NCBI GenBank assembly: GCA_903813345.2
Contig: CAIIXF020000004.1
Coordinates: 7,585,525-7,649,524, forward strand
DNA from: Owenia fusiformis
Taxonomy: Eukaryota > Annelida > Polychaeta > Sabellida > Oweniidae
Direction: 5' to 3'
DNA length: 64,000 bases
A program made the position numbers and the translations under genes. Of the stretch, positions 53,530 through 64,000 are shown piece after piece. The notes under the pieces are model-generated. The model did not search any database. It had not been told where the DNA came from and saw only the letters and a list, made by a program, of their open reading frames with translations. How positions within the stretch are numbered: the stretch's first letter is position 1; each line of letters begins with the position of its first letter.

Positions 53530-55060
53530 CATTTGCACCATGGAGTCATGTCATTTTTGGATTCTCACCAAGGTGTCATGTTATTTTTACCATAGAGACC
53601 TGTCATTTTTGGATTCTCACCAAGGTGACATGTTATTTTCACCATGGAGACCTGTCATTTTTGGATCCTTACCAAGGTGATGTGTTATTTCCACCATGGA
53701 GTCATGTTATTTTTGTATTCTCACCAAGGGGACGTGTTATTTTTACCATGATTGCATGTCATTTTTGGATTCTCACCATGGTGACAGGTTATTTTTACCA
53801 TGGAGACCTGTCATTTTTGGATTCTCACCAAGGTGACATGTTATTTTCACCATGGAATCATGTCATTTTTTGATTCTCACCAAGGTGACATGTTATTTCC
53901 ACCATGGAGTCATGTTATTTTTGTATTCTCACCAAGGTGACATGCTATTTTCACCAGGGAGACCTGTCATTTTTGGATCCTTACCAAGGTGACATGTTAT
54001 TTTCACCATGGAGTCAAGTCATTTTTGGATTCTCACCAAGGTGCCATGTTATTTTCACCATGGAGTCATGTTATTTTTGGATTCTCACCAAGGGGACGTG
54101 TTGTTTTTACCATGATTGCATGTCATTTTTGGATTTTCACCATAGTGACAGGTTATTTTCACCATGGAGTCATGTCATTTTTGGATTCTCACCAAGGTGT
54201 CATGTTATTTTTACCATGGAGACCTGTCATTTTTGGATTCTCACCAAGGTAACATGTTATTTTCACCATGGAGTCATGTCATTTTTGGATTCTCACCAAG
54301 GTGTCATGTTATTTTTACCATGGAGACCTGTCATTTTTGGATTCTCACCAAGGTAACATGTTATTTTCACCATGGAGTCATGTCATTTTTGGATTCTCAC
54401 CAAGGTGTCATGTTATTTTTACCATGGAGACCTGTCATTTTTGGATTCTCACCAAGGTGACATGTATTTTCACCATGGAATCATGTCATTTTGGGATTCT
54501 CACCAAGGTGACATGTTATTTTCACCATGGAATCATGTCATTTTGGGATTCTCACCAAGGTGACATGCTATTTTCACCAGGGAGACCTGTCATTTTTGGA
54601 TCCTTACCAAGGTGACATGTTATTTTCACCATGGAGTCAAGTCATTTTTGGATTCTCACCAAGGTGCCATGTTATTTTCACCATGGAGTCATGTTATTTT
54701 TGGATTCTCACCAAGGGGACGTGTTGTTTTTACCATGATTGCATGTCATTTTTGGATTTTCACCATAGTGACAGGTTATTTTCACCATGGAGTCATGTCA
54801 TTTTTGGATTCTCACCAAGGTGTCATGTTATTTTTACCATGGAGACCTGTCATTTTTGGATTCTCACCAAGGTGACATGTTATTTTCACCATGGAATCAT
54901 GACATTTTTGGATTCTCACCATGGTGACAGGTTATTTTTACCATGGAGACCCGTCATTTTTGGATTCTCACCAAGGTGACATGCTATTTTCACCATGGAG
55001 ACCTGTCATTTTTGGATTCTCACCAAAGTGACATGTTATTTTCACCATGATGGAATGTTA
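53530..55060. repeat. 52-bp minisatellite (~29 copies)
   Basis: The unit is like TGTCATTTTTGGATTCTCAC followed by CAAGGTGACATGTTATTTTC and ACCATGGAGACC. Because 52 = 3x17+1, each copy shifts frame, and open frames of 60-150 codons appear all over; they are artefacts. A larger duplication makes 53990-54260 match 54613-54880 at an offset of 623 bp, about 12 units. Confidence 0.92.
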
Positions 55061-55976
55061 TTTTCATTTTTTCACTGGGATGGCATGATGCAAACTTTGC
55101 TCTCTATTATTTACTTCTCTAAATGTTACATTCTCTTGTGGCCTTAATTATTATCTAAATAGATAGGCAGGTATGAATAATTAAAGGTAAATCCATTATA
55201 AAAGTGTTGTTTAGCAAGCTATAAACAGCCGGAATGTGCTGGAAATAGTATTTTATTTATTTATTATTCTAGCTCGATTTTGGTGATAGTGACAGGTTTA
55301 TTGTAGTTTATCAGTGCTTTAGTTGCATTTGTACATTTATTTATTCTTTATTTCCACATACACTTTTAGATTAATGGCTCACTCCAATATGTTGACGTGT
55401 TTCTGTTTGCCTGTTAAAAGCATATATAAGAATGTCACTCGGTTATTTTATTTATTTATTTTTTTATTCATATATATATTTCAACATCAAATGTACAGTA
55501 AACGGGTGACACTTCTCTTATATATTCCCATGTTATGTAGAAAGTCATGGGAAATTGAAGTATTATCTAATTGATTTTATAAAGGGACATGATGATCCCC
55601 TTCTTTGCATCATGATTTTGGCGTTTCGTCATAGATGTCACTGATAATTAAATATTCTCAATGTGTTCTTTGTTTTGATTGGATAATTGGATTTCTTTTT
55701 CCGCAATGTTCATAATGGGCCCAGGTTTCCTATTAGAGCTTCGTGAGTGGAGTAGTCTTATGTTCAGAATGGCGCTTGTTCAACTTTTGTTATAATGGTA
55801 ACATATATAGCAGGCAGGAAACATTAGTCCCTCAATGAACAAATGTCTATAAAAATACAATATATACAGGGAAGCCCTCTCTCCACCAGTTAGTCAGTCC
55901 TTCCTTCAGTCTAGGTTATGACTCAAACACTAGTGATTAAATTCTTCATATTCATTGGAAAAGTCTCTAGATATTG
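55061..55976. other. Intronic sequence without recognised content
   Basis: AT-rich, with no supported gene or repeat. Confidence 0.4.
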
Positions 55977-56597
55977 GTACCATATTCTCTCTAATAAGCA
56001 CACAGTTCCAATGAGTGCACAGTTCCAATGAGTGCACAGTTCCAATGAGTGCACATACAACTTTTATATTGAATGTGGTTTAAAAAACACGAAGTTTAAT
56101 GAATTAGTTTCAATTATTTACAGAATAAGATATTGATTATATGACTATATTTATAAGAACAGCAGGTGATGTACATGTAGAGTATGCAAACCTTACATAA
56201 CAACTAAATTACAACTAAAAACAGTATTTGAGCCATGCCACAGGAAAAGGGGTCTTATCACAGATTTTTTCAATATTCTTATTTTTTGTTTATCTTAAAA
56301 AGCACAAAGAGACCTTTCAAATGAGCCATGACTTATGTTTTAACAATTTTTCCTTGCATATATAGACCAAAATGTCAGATTTGAATTTAGCACATTTCCC
56401 TCTTAATCTTGGGCACAATTTTGGCTCTGTAGAACAATTTTAATATTTGTTATAAGACCGGTTTTCCTATGGCCAGGCTCATTTGCTGTATTCCATTTAG
56501 ATTTTTTGTGTGTGCACTATTGGAATCTCTCAATATCTTACCCTTTTAAATTTCAATTTGGAAATCCTACTGTGCTCTCATTAGGGAGAATACAGCA
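55977..56597. mobile_element. Element with TATTCTCTCTAAT ends, second member of the 48.5-kb type
   Basis: CCATATTCTCTCTAATAAGC on the left and, reversed, CTGTATTCTCCCTAATGAG on the right. Three 17-bp repeats (GTTCCAATGAGTGCACA) follow the left end. A second fold-back (56222-56491; ends GAGCCATGCCACAGGAAAA / TTTTCCTATGGCCAGGCTC) is nested inside. Confidence 0.65.
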
Positions 56598-57056
56598 TAA
56601 AGTTTAAAACGCAAAAATATATTTTCAAGATGGCTGTCACTTTGAAAATGGTGGGAATTATTTACAAATATCTATGTTTTTCAAATTATTTTCTAATCAG
56701 AGTAATTAGAGTCTTATTGTTTGATTATATATTGTTAGTATATCCATAAAATATACAGTAATTATCCGTTTAATTACCCGATATATCAGTTTCTAAAAGA
56801 AAAATAATTAACATTGACAGGTGAGTTTGATTTATGGCACATAAAAACCTAGTCTTATACACTTAAAATTTGACTCCAATATGTATTATTAGCTTATTGA
56901 TATCAACCCTGACAAAACATGGACACAAATTGTCACATATAACATTTAAAAATTTAAAATTCATACTGATTTTCTAGGGTTTAATTGCATGCATTTTTAG
57001 AATGATTATTTAACTTAACTATTTTGGGCTTTATCGCCAAACCACATCATACAGTC

Positions 57057-57340
57057 AGCTGAACAAGGCGAACAAGGAATTGATCACAACACGTTTCAAT
57101 GAAAAGGGTTGGAGAGGGACAAAACGTACGAAAGAATTCCTGGTAAAATATTTGGTAAACACTGTGATCAGAAAGTTAAAAGGACATGTTCTGTAGAGAG
57201 GAATTTGAAGTCATACAGTGGACAACCAAAAACTGTTTTCTCCCAAAAACCAAACAAGTGCATACAGACGGAAGAAGGTGGGAAACAGTTTGACAGAATA
57301 GAAAAACGTGCTGCAGAAATGTTTATGAGAAGTTTTTGAT
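57057..57340 (+). pseudogene. Relic of a Tc1/mariner-type transposase N-terminus
   Basis: One frame reads LITTRFNEKGWRGTKRTKEF and on to VNTVIRKL. After a frame change it reads RTCSVERN and SGQPKT. The helix-turn-helix followed by a GSGRPKT-like linker is the usual start of such transposases. The catalytic core is absent. 57800-57850 contains TATATTGGGTGGGCATAAAA on the minus strand, which may be one terminal repeat. Confidence 0.5.
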
Positions 57341-57373
57341 GGAGAATGTGAAAAAATAGGCGTCATGGGCAAA

Positions 57374-57478
57374 AATACTTTCTATTTGAGATTGTGTGCG
57401 AAAGACAGATGATCACGTTTGCTGCAGACGAAAGTAGGCCATGTGCGAAAGACAGATGATCACGTTTATTTCAAACGA
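57374..57478. repeat. Direct duplication with GTGCGAAAGACAGATGATCA
   Basis: Two copies about 62 bp apart, each followed by CGTTT and a similar AAACGAAA-like tail. Confidence 0.7.
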
Positions 57479-57859
57479 AAACGAGCCATTCTTGTTAGGA
57501 TTCATCTGCTGGAGAAAATTTACTCTTAAGGAGACTCAGTCACTTAAGGACTCAATCAGTTCATAGAAATAACATTTGCGCACCATCTACCAAGAGGATA
57601 AAGGACCAATTTACCACATTTTAAAGTGAAACTCAGAAAGATATCATTTTGAAATGTCTGGAACATGCATTTTTGAATCATTTTTTTCGATTTTGATCCC
57701 ATGAACAGGAATCTTAGGGGATTTATCTGAAATTTGGTCTGCATATTAAGGACATGATGGCTTTGAAGTATGTAACATTTTAGAAGCGGACATAAGAGGG
57801 TTTTAGAGTTAACCAATATCAAAGTAGGGCCCATTTTTTATGCCCACCCAATATATATT

Positions 57860-58589
57860 CGTGACTCTGGATTCACTTTTCAGTAACTGGATGTAACTAC
57901 ATTTATTAACATACAGTAAATATTTGGATACACATCGACCTCCTGATTGATGAAAATGGCAAAGTAAAAGTTTCCTCTGGCGGAAGTTCATCCATTTTGT
58001 TATAAAAAACGTAGCATCTTTAAAACCAGGTGGAGACCAGTGTCTTTTGTATTGTAAATAATGTTAGTGATGGCATATGAAAAATAGTATGCTATAAAAA
58101 CAACCTAATGGATCAGTGTATAAACAACCTTTATTATAAGCATGGGCTTTCAATTTTTCGAGTTGATAGCCCATGTTATTAGCTAAGTGATAACATAGAG
58201 GAAACAGGGGTATAAAAATAACAAAATTGACAATACGGGATGATAACAATATAGCAAGAGAATTAAAGGAACAATGCGGCCAAATGGTGTCACAATGTAC
58301 ATGTTGTATAGTAGTAAATGAATAAAGCCCACAAGTTGCTCACTCATGCATCTCAAACTCATGACCTCATGGTTACCGCATCCTCCGATCACAGGGCTTC
58401 AAAATCCAGAATATTGTTCTTTTTACCCACTGCGATAAGCAATTAGCATTTCCCCGATTAAGAACTTGCAATCTGATTGGCTGTCACAACACTGCGACAG
58501 AAATCATGTATAAGTCATTGCGCATAACTACTGTAGAACACGTGATTCAGTTTAATCGGGCGCTTCCAAATTGGTTATAGCAGGGGGAA
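57860..58589. other. Intronic sequence
   Basis: Contains the CATGGGCTTTCAA / TTGATAGCCCATG fold-back at 58141-58175 and a patch at 58320-58390 (ACTCATGACCTCATGGTTACCG) resembling the SINE-like repeats. Confidence 0.45.
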
Positions 58590-58770
58590 GAAGGATCAGT
58601 ACAGATTCTGGATACCTGCTTCGGAGGATGGGTTACCGCAGCAGCACCTAGATTAGCATAGTGCTCTAGACCGCTCGACCAAATCAACAAAAAAGCCTGT
58701 TTCATTTGCCAATCTGACTCGAGGGAACAAGTATTAACGCTCAGCACATATCCATACACACATTCACACA
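58590..58770 (-). repeat. tRNA-derived SINE-like element, second copy
   Basis: On the minus strand, TTTGGTCGAGCGGTCTAGAGC matches the A-box block of 8030-8160, and CTAGGTGCTGCTGCGGTAAC follows. No intact tRNA cloverleaf is evident. Confidence 0.55.
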
Positions 58771-60204
58771 CAGCTCAATAGAAACTTAACAATGTAGGAA
58801 AGACCTTATTTGACTCACATTAATTTTTTGTTGATTGACACCAAGTCTTTCATACTCCTTCATTAATATAAGACAACAATCTAATTAAATAGACAACAGG
58901 ATGATCACAATGTAATGAATTGTAATACACAAATCAGGAAAACCATTAATGAACTCACCGTGAAATATTCTCAAGTTACCTATAATGATTGGAAGATGAG
59001 ATTTTCATTAATTAACATCTCCCATGGATTCCTGCAAGTAGCAAATGACCAAAGGATTATAGCATCTTAGTATCTAACAGCTCAATATATTCATCGTACA
59101 ATCAGAGGCAGTCATATATGATAGAAATTGTTAGAACTTCAATTAGCAAGAAAGTGCAGCAAACTCCTTGTTGAGATCGTAAAGATGTGCAACTTGGCCT
59201 AACCTGGGCCCTGATACAAGAAAATGCAGCAGATCCTTGATTTTAAGATCTCTAAGATGTTATCTTGCCTTGTATTCGCGAATGCAACTAACACCTGCCT
59301 GCTATGGGATTAACCTACTTTTTTATGACCAACTCATTTGAATATGAATGGAAAAGTGGCAGGTACTATTCATAATTAAAGGGTGACGCATATCGTTTAG
59401 CAAATCGAACGCTCGTTTGTGGTGTTGCTCACTGTTTAGTAATAACGTAATAGCACACAGCTTGGCATATGAAATATCCTACAAATGAAACCAAGCAAGA
59501 CAAACCGGTTTCTAATACAAGGATTTATATTGGCTGTTGTACATGTATTCTTTGAATGCAATCACTCTTTGGATAACGTTTTCAAAATCATTATAAACGG
59601 ATTACTTTATCTCAAAGACAATTTCAATAAACTGGATTTTACAGAACTCCCCTTATTTCTTAAAAATGGACTGATCCAGTTGATTCGCCTGGAGCCGCCA
59701 TATTGTTTTTATACGGGATGCTAATCGGAACCCTTTTAATGAAATAGTAGGTTAATCCGGCAGCCGACAGGCATTAGTTGGATTTGTGAACTGAGTGATA
59801 TAGACCGAAGAGCACAGGTAATATTGTCGAATACAACCCGCAGGGCTAGACACAAACGATTTTTGTCCAAAAGCTTTTGTGCCTAGCCCTAAGGGGTGTA
59901 TTCGACGATATTACACCTGCTCTGAGGTCCATATTACGATTCGAACATGAAAACTCACCAAAATGTTTCGAATATTCATTATAGTCCGCCATTACTACGG
60001 GCCACCGTTATTACGTCTCACATTACTCATATTACCAGGGGTTTCATTCACGAATATAACCCAGGTGAAATATACACTTTGTTCACAGATTATAGAAGGC
60101 ATACCGCTTGACCGAATACCAACACTAAACTTTGGGAGACCTCCCCCTGACCATTGTGGTATCCACAGCCTGTACTATCCCTCAGAATACACAGGGCCTC
60201 GATA
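58771..60204. other. Intronic sequence with a small hairpin
   Basis: 59812-59925 forms a hairpin (TAATATTGTCGAATACA / TGTATTCGACGATATTA) around GGGCTAG...CTAGCCC. An 80-residue ORF at 59485-59724 is not recognised and has weak support. Confidence 0.45.
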
Positions 60205-60445
60205 AAGAGGGACTCTGATAAATGATAATGATGATGGCAGATTATATAGTTTGGCATTTTTATTAATTTCATTGCGCCATAGACAATCAGGGTGCTCACA
60301 ATGAATTCTTAAAATAAAAATAAAGAGGGACTCTGATAAATGATAATGATGGTATACTGTTGTTATCATTTGGCAGACTATATAGTTTGGCATTTTTATT
60401 AATTTAATTGTGCCATAGACAATCGGTGTGCTGACAATGAATTCT
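60205..60445. repeat. ~115-bp direct duplication
   Basis: AAAGAGGGACTCTGATAAATG and ATATAGTTTGGCATTTTTAT occur twice in the same order. Confidence 0.8.
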
Positions 60446-60899
60446 TTTAATCATTATAACATTTATTATTATAGAAATATTAATCAGAATGAGATCTTTA
60501 AGATGTTAACTTGGCCTTTGCCCTGATACAATCATATAACACACTGATAATTAGCACATTGGTTATTAAGCTCTACAGGTGTTAATATACATGTAATTAA
60601 TTAATTTTTGGAACCTTCACACATTCTGCAAATCTTACTGTATATTTCCAGAAAAACTATCACACTTTTGAACATGTGCGTGTAAGAAATGTTACATGCA
60701 GATGACATTGATCATGAATATAATAAGTCTAGCTCATTGATATATGGCATTTATTGTATTCTTACACCTCCTTATATGGCTTTTTTCATGTTTTCTTTAT
60801 TTCATGATAATAAGTCATACAATACAGTAGTACAGGGCCTATACCAAGGCATTATTGGCCCTTTTGAAATTAACTATATTACAATACAAATATAAAGCA

Positions 60900-61119
60900 C
60901 AGGCCCGTAGCCAGGGGGGGTTCGCAGGGTTCGGGCGAACCCCCCACCCCCTGGCCAAAAATTCTTTCAAAATCATGCAGTTTTTGACCATTTTTAGCAC
61001 TTCTCTAGTGATTTTAGCCTTATTTGGGCCAAAATTGTCAAATGTGAACCCCCCCCCCTGGAAATTTTTGAAAATTGAACCCCCCCCCCCCCCTTGGCAA
61101 ATCCTGGCTACGGGCCTGA
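60900..61119. mobile_element. MITE of the CAGGCCCGTAGCCAGG family
   Basis: CAGGCCCGTAGCCAGG on the left and CCTGGCTACGGGCCTG on the right, with AGCA on both flanks (60896-60899 and 61120-61123). It has two poly-C tracts and is inverted in its inner body relative to 41061-41276. Confidence 0.87.
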
Positions 61120-61589
61120 AGCATGTTTGGAAAAGAAAATAATCAGGAAAATTTTAAAACAGGGTAGAGGAAGGTATATAAATATGAGTTTTGAATTGTG
61201 AGTTATTTTTTGACTTCCATGAAGATAGCAATTAGAAATCAGCTGCAAGTTCAATAACCTTTTTTATTTGTAATGGAGTCAAGAGAGGAATCAGCAAAAA
61301 GTAAAAGATCTATCCCATCTTCTATATTCTATGATTAAAGAAGTTTAAATTAAAGGATGGCAGTCCCCTGAGTTCTCTGTGCAAGTTGAGTCTTAAATTA
61401 TTAAAAAGAGGGTATTGGATCAAAAAAGTGTTTGGTCGATTCAGAAGATTGACCACATTTACATTTTGGCATTTGGGATATTTTTAAAGTTATGTGTAAA
61501 TAGGTGTTGCCTAAAAATTAAACACATCTTCTTGTTTTATTTAGGACAGTTTCTTTTCTCTGTTTAGGTTTAATTTTGGTGTAGTAAAT

Positions 61590-62782
61590 TCTTTCTTTTT
61601 ACCGTTTAAAAAATATTCTTATTTGATATTTAAAAGAGTTGCGTGAACATGCTAGTTTGAGCTCACCAGGTAACTGATTCCATAACTTAATACAAGATAA
61701 GGCTGTGAATTTTCTTAATTTAGTTGATGCTTTAGGTGGGATAATGAAGCTATTTGTGTGTCGCAGTCTAGGATGATTTACTTGATTCCTGTGCTGTTCA
61801 AAACCATTTGAGACATATGATGGAATTTTGTAATTTGTTTCAAGGTCAAACATAAAAACCAATTTTTTTCCTTCCTTTGATCAGATAAAGTTCTCCAACC
61901 CAGACATGTCATAACTTTCTCAAAATTTGAGCCTTGGATGCATCCACTTACTATAAGACCGGCTCTATATTGGATTCTATCTAAACTTGCTAAGATGTTT
62001 AGATTTGCGCTGTCAATAATAATATTGCCATATTCAAGATGTGGGAGAATGAACGCCATGTAAATAGTTTGCAAATGCTTCGATCTTACAGAAAATTTGA
62101 GTGCCTTTAATGGATTGAACATTTTATTGAATTTAGTAATTACAGTTTAAGTTGAGTTGTTCTACAAAGGTAATGTTTCTGTCTATGATAAAGCCTAAAT
62201 GTTTATGGCTGTTTACAAGAGGTATCTGCTCATTGTTCATAGTTACTGGAATTTGTTTCTTGACTTTTTGAGTATACTTTGAATGAAAAATGACCTCTTT
62301 GCTTTTGGATGCTTTAAATTTGAGTTTTCATTTCATGGACCACTCAGCCATTTCATTGATGTCTGATTGAATTTTTTGATACGTTTCTTCAACTGCTTCG
62401 TTCTTTGGTACTGTCAAGAAAATGGAACTGTCATCAGCATATAAAAAAAATTTGCAATTATGTACAGAGCCAAGTCTTTTATATAGAGCAAAAATAAAAG
62501 GGGACCAAGAATTGAACCTTGGGGAACCCCACTATTTATTTCATGAGATTCGGGGCATCAATGTTGACGATTTGGATGAGTTTAGTAACAGGTTCAGCAT
62601 TAGATGAAATGTCTGAATAAATATCATAATTTGATCCTATCAGTTAGGTATGAGGTCAAAATATCTATAATATTATTGCCTAATCCATAGGATTTCGTCT
62701 TATGGATTAACAAGAAATGTGGGACTGCGTCAAATGCAGCTTCTACATCTAAAAAGTTATATGGCATTAATTTCTGCTTTCA
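61590..62782 (-). pseudogene. Decayed non-LTR retrotransposon (reverse transcriptase C-terminal half)
   Basis: On the minus strand, in changing frames: EAAFDAVPHF, GVPQGSILGPLLFLLYI, YADD-like text, then ILPHLEYGNIII, ASLDRIQYRAGLIVSG and CLGWRTLSDQR, and finally LRKFTALSCIKLWNQLP. This order is typical of CR1/Jockey-like reverse transcriptases and differs from the 26.7-32.4 kb element. Several stops and shifts make it non-functional. It extends to within a few bases of the acceptor of VWA8 exon 13. Confidence 0.82.
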
Positions 62783-62783
62783 G

Positions 62784-62932
62784 CATCTATCAGTGATGGA
62801 AGATATGTTAAAGGATTATCTTCTAGGAGAACATCTACTGCTAGTGGGCAACCAGGGTGTCGGCAAGAACAAGATAATAGATAGGTTCTTATACCTGTTG
62901 AATAGACCAAGGGAATACCTTCAGTTACATAG
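62784..62932 (+). CDS. VWA8: VWA8 exon 13 of window (second P-loop)
   Basis: 49 codons plus 2 nt, between TGCTTTCAG and GTGAGT. It reads HLSVMEDMLKDYLLGEHLLL, then VGNQGVGKNK (Walker A, Thr replaced by Asn after GK), then RFLYLLNRPREYLQLH. The last 60 nt together with the donor are the first unit of a tandem array that continues past the window end. The intact reading up to the first GTGAGT makes that donor the expected one. Confidence 0.92.
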
Positions 62933-64000
62933 GTGAGTGGGAGGGGGAAGATAATAGATAGGTTCTTATACCTGTTGAATAGACCAAGGGAATACCTTCA
63001 GTTACATAGGTGAGTGGGAGGGGGAAGATAATAGATAGGTTCTTATACCTGTTGAATAGACCAAGGGAATACCTTCAGTTACATAGGTGAGTGGGAGGGG
63101 GAAGATAATAGATAGGTTCTTTTACCTGTTGAATAGACCAAGGGAATACCTTCAGTTACATAGGTGATTGGGAGGGGGAAGATAATAGATAGGTTCTTTA
63201 ACTGTTGAATAGACCAAGGGAATACCTTCAGTTACATAGGTGAGTGGGAAGGGGAAGATAATAGATAGGTTCTTATACCTGTTGAATAGACCAAGGGAAT
63301 ACCTTCAGTTACATAGGTGAGTGGGAAGGGGAAGATAATAGATAGGTTCTTATACCTGTTGAATAGATCAAGGGAATACCTTCAGTTACATAGGTGAGTG
63401 GGAAGGGGAAGATAATAGATAGGTTCTTATACCTGTTGAATAGATCAAGGGAATACCTTCAGTTACATAGGTGAGTGGGAAGGGGAAGATAATAGATAGG
63501 TTCTTATACCTGTTGAATAGATCAAGGGAATACCTTCAGTTACATAGGTGATTGGGAGGGGGAAGATAATAGATAGGTTCTTTTACCTGTTGAATAGACC
63601 AAGGGAATACCTTCAGTTACATAGGTGATTGGGAGGGGGAAGATAATAGATAGGTTCTTTAACTGTTGAATAGACCAAGGGAATACCTTCAGTTACATAG
63701 GTGAGTGGGAAGGGGAAGATAATAGATAGGTTCTTATACCTGTTGAATAGACCAAGGGAATACCTTCAGTTACATAGGTGAGTGGGAGGGGGAAGATAAT
63801 AGATAGGTTCTTATACCTGTTGAATAGACCAAGGGAATACCTTCAGTTACATAGGTGAGTGGGAAGGGGAAGATAATAGATAGGTTCTTATACCTGTTGA
63901 ATAGACCAAGGGAATACCTTCAGTTACATAGGTGATTGGGAGGGGGAAGAGAATAGATAGGTTCTTATACCTGTTGAATAGATCAAGGGAATACCTTCAG
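62873..64000 (+). repeat. 77-bp tandem array carrying the 3' end and 5' splice site of VWA8 exon 13
   Basis: Unit starts at 62873, 62950, 63027, 63104, 63181, 63257, 63334, 63411, 63488, 63565, 63642, 63718, 63795, 63872 and 63949: 14 full units plus a partial one cut by the window end. Each unit is 60 nt of exon followed by 17 nt of intron (GTGAGTGGGAGGGGGAA). The donor is GTGAGT in most and GTGATT in some. Each is 77 bp except two at 76, so reading through the first donor gives an immediate TGA. Confidence 0.95.

Larger units (their letters stand above)
2916..64000 (+). other. VWA8: VWA8 gene, middle part (13 coding exons, both gene ends missing)
   Basis: VWA8 is a large (~1900-residue in vertebrates) mitochondrial ATPase with several AAA+ modules and a C-terminal von Willebrand A domain. 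I recognise it from the order of conserved stretches across exons: LSFATTMLSEESHSMGLPDF, GDTTWRPSPLVTAALEG, HRVNPGTFAVLHR, ILPIHPSFRIIALAEPP, KVPDVLFYENAQ and LLVGNQGVGKNK. Exon lengths are 109, 105, 120, 129, 78, 161, 114, 169, 72, 116, 110, 107 and 149 bp, totalling 513 codons, with matching phases at every junction and GT-AG borders throughout. Two P-loops are present: GTRGCGKT, split between exons 4 and 5, and GNQGVGKNK in exon 13. Introns 8 (31,657 bp) and 12 (21,318 bp) are very long and host other genes and mobile elements. The start and the VWA domain lie outside the window. Confidence 0.92.

Noticed and set aside
53423-54979. Many overlapping + strand ORFs of 60-150 codons with HFWILTKV-type repeats
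   Set aside because: They come from the 52-bp minisatellite read in shifting frames; there is no domain, start context or splice support.
59485-59724. 79-residue ORF with a hydrophobic start
   Set aside because: Short, unrecognised and in repeat-rich intron sequence; a secreted peptide cannot be supported.

Overview
The window is AT-rich genomic DNA from an invertebrate animal. The coding content is metazoan: introns with GT-AG borders, a class A GPCR, a TIR protein and a Gal-3-O-sulfotransferase-like enzyme. The repeat landscape (fold-back MITEs, a Gmr1-type LTR element, non-LTR elements, Tc1/mariner elements) suggests a marine mollusc, another lophotrochozoan or an invertebrate deuterostome. 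The sequence alone does not settle the species.

The backbone is one large gene on the + strand, recognised as VWA8, a mitochondrial AAA+ ATPase with a C-terminal VWA domain in the full protein. Thirteen consecutive coding exons (2916-3024 through 62784-62932) carry 1539 coding nucleotides, and every junction keeps the reading frame. They cover two Walker A (P-loop) exons. The N-terminal part, the third module and the VWA domain lie outside the window. Exons 1-8 sit close together (2.9-8.0 kb). Intron 8 is 31.7 kb and intron 12 is 21.3 kb, and most of the remaining sequence lies inside these two introns.

Other host coding regions lie on the opposite strand. A TIR-domain exon runs off the left edge (1-682). 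A charged coiled-coil-like exon lies at 17871-18040. An intronless type II membrane sulfotransferase (19109-20410) is in intron 8. An intronless rhodopsin-type GPCR (42266-43615) is in intron 12.

Intron 8 also holds a 3.8-kb fold-back element (10100-13899), a long hairpin at 22.5-22.8 kb and a stacked insertion at 24547-38758. That stack is an LTR retrotransposon with integrase placed before reverse transcriptase (Gmr1-type order). It is split inside RNase H by a non-LTR retrotransposon with two open ORFs, whose tail adjoins a hairpin-ended segment. Intron 12 holds a three-layer nest of TA-flanked elements around a mariner-like transposase, a 52-bp minisatellite, an interrupted 36-bp array and a decayed non-LTR fragment ending at the acceptor of exon 13.

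The most unusual observation is that both Walker A exons of VWA8 touch tandem arrays that include splice sites. In intron 4 a 90-bp unit repeats the 3' splice site plus the first 21 nt of the P-loop exon. After exon 13 a 77-bp unit repeats the last 60 nt of the exon plus its 5' splice site, at least 15 times, running past the window end. Most copies therefore offer a decoy splice site that would put a premature stop in the message.
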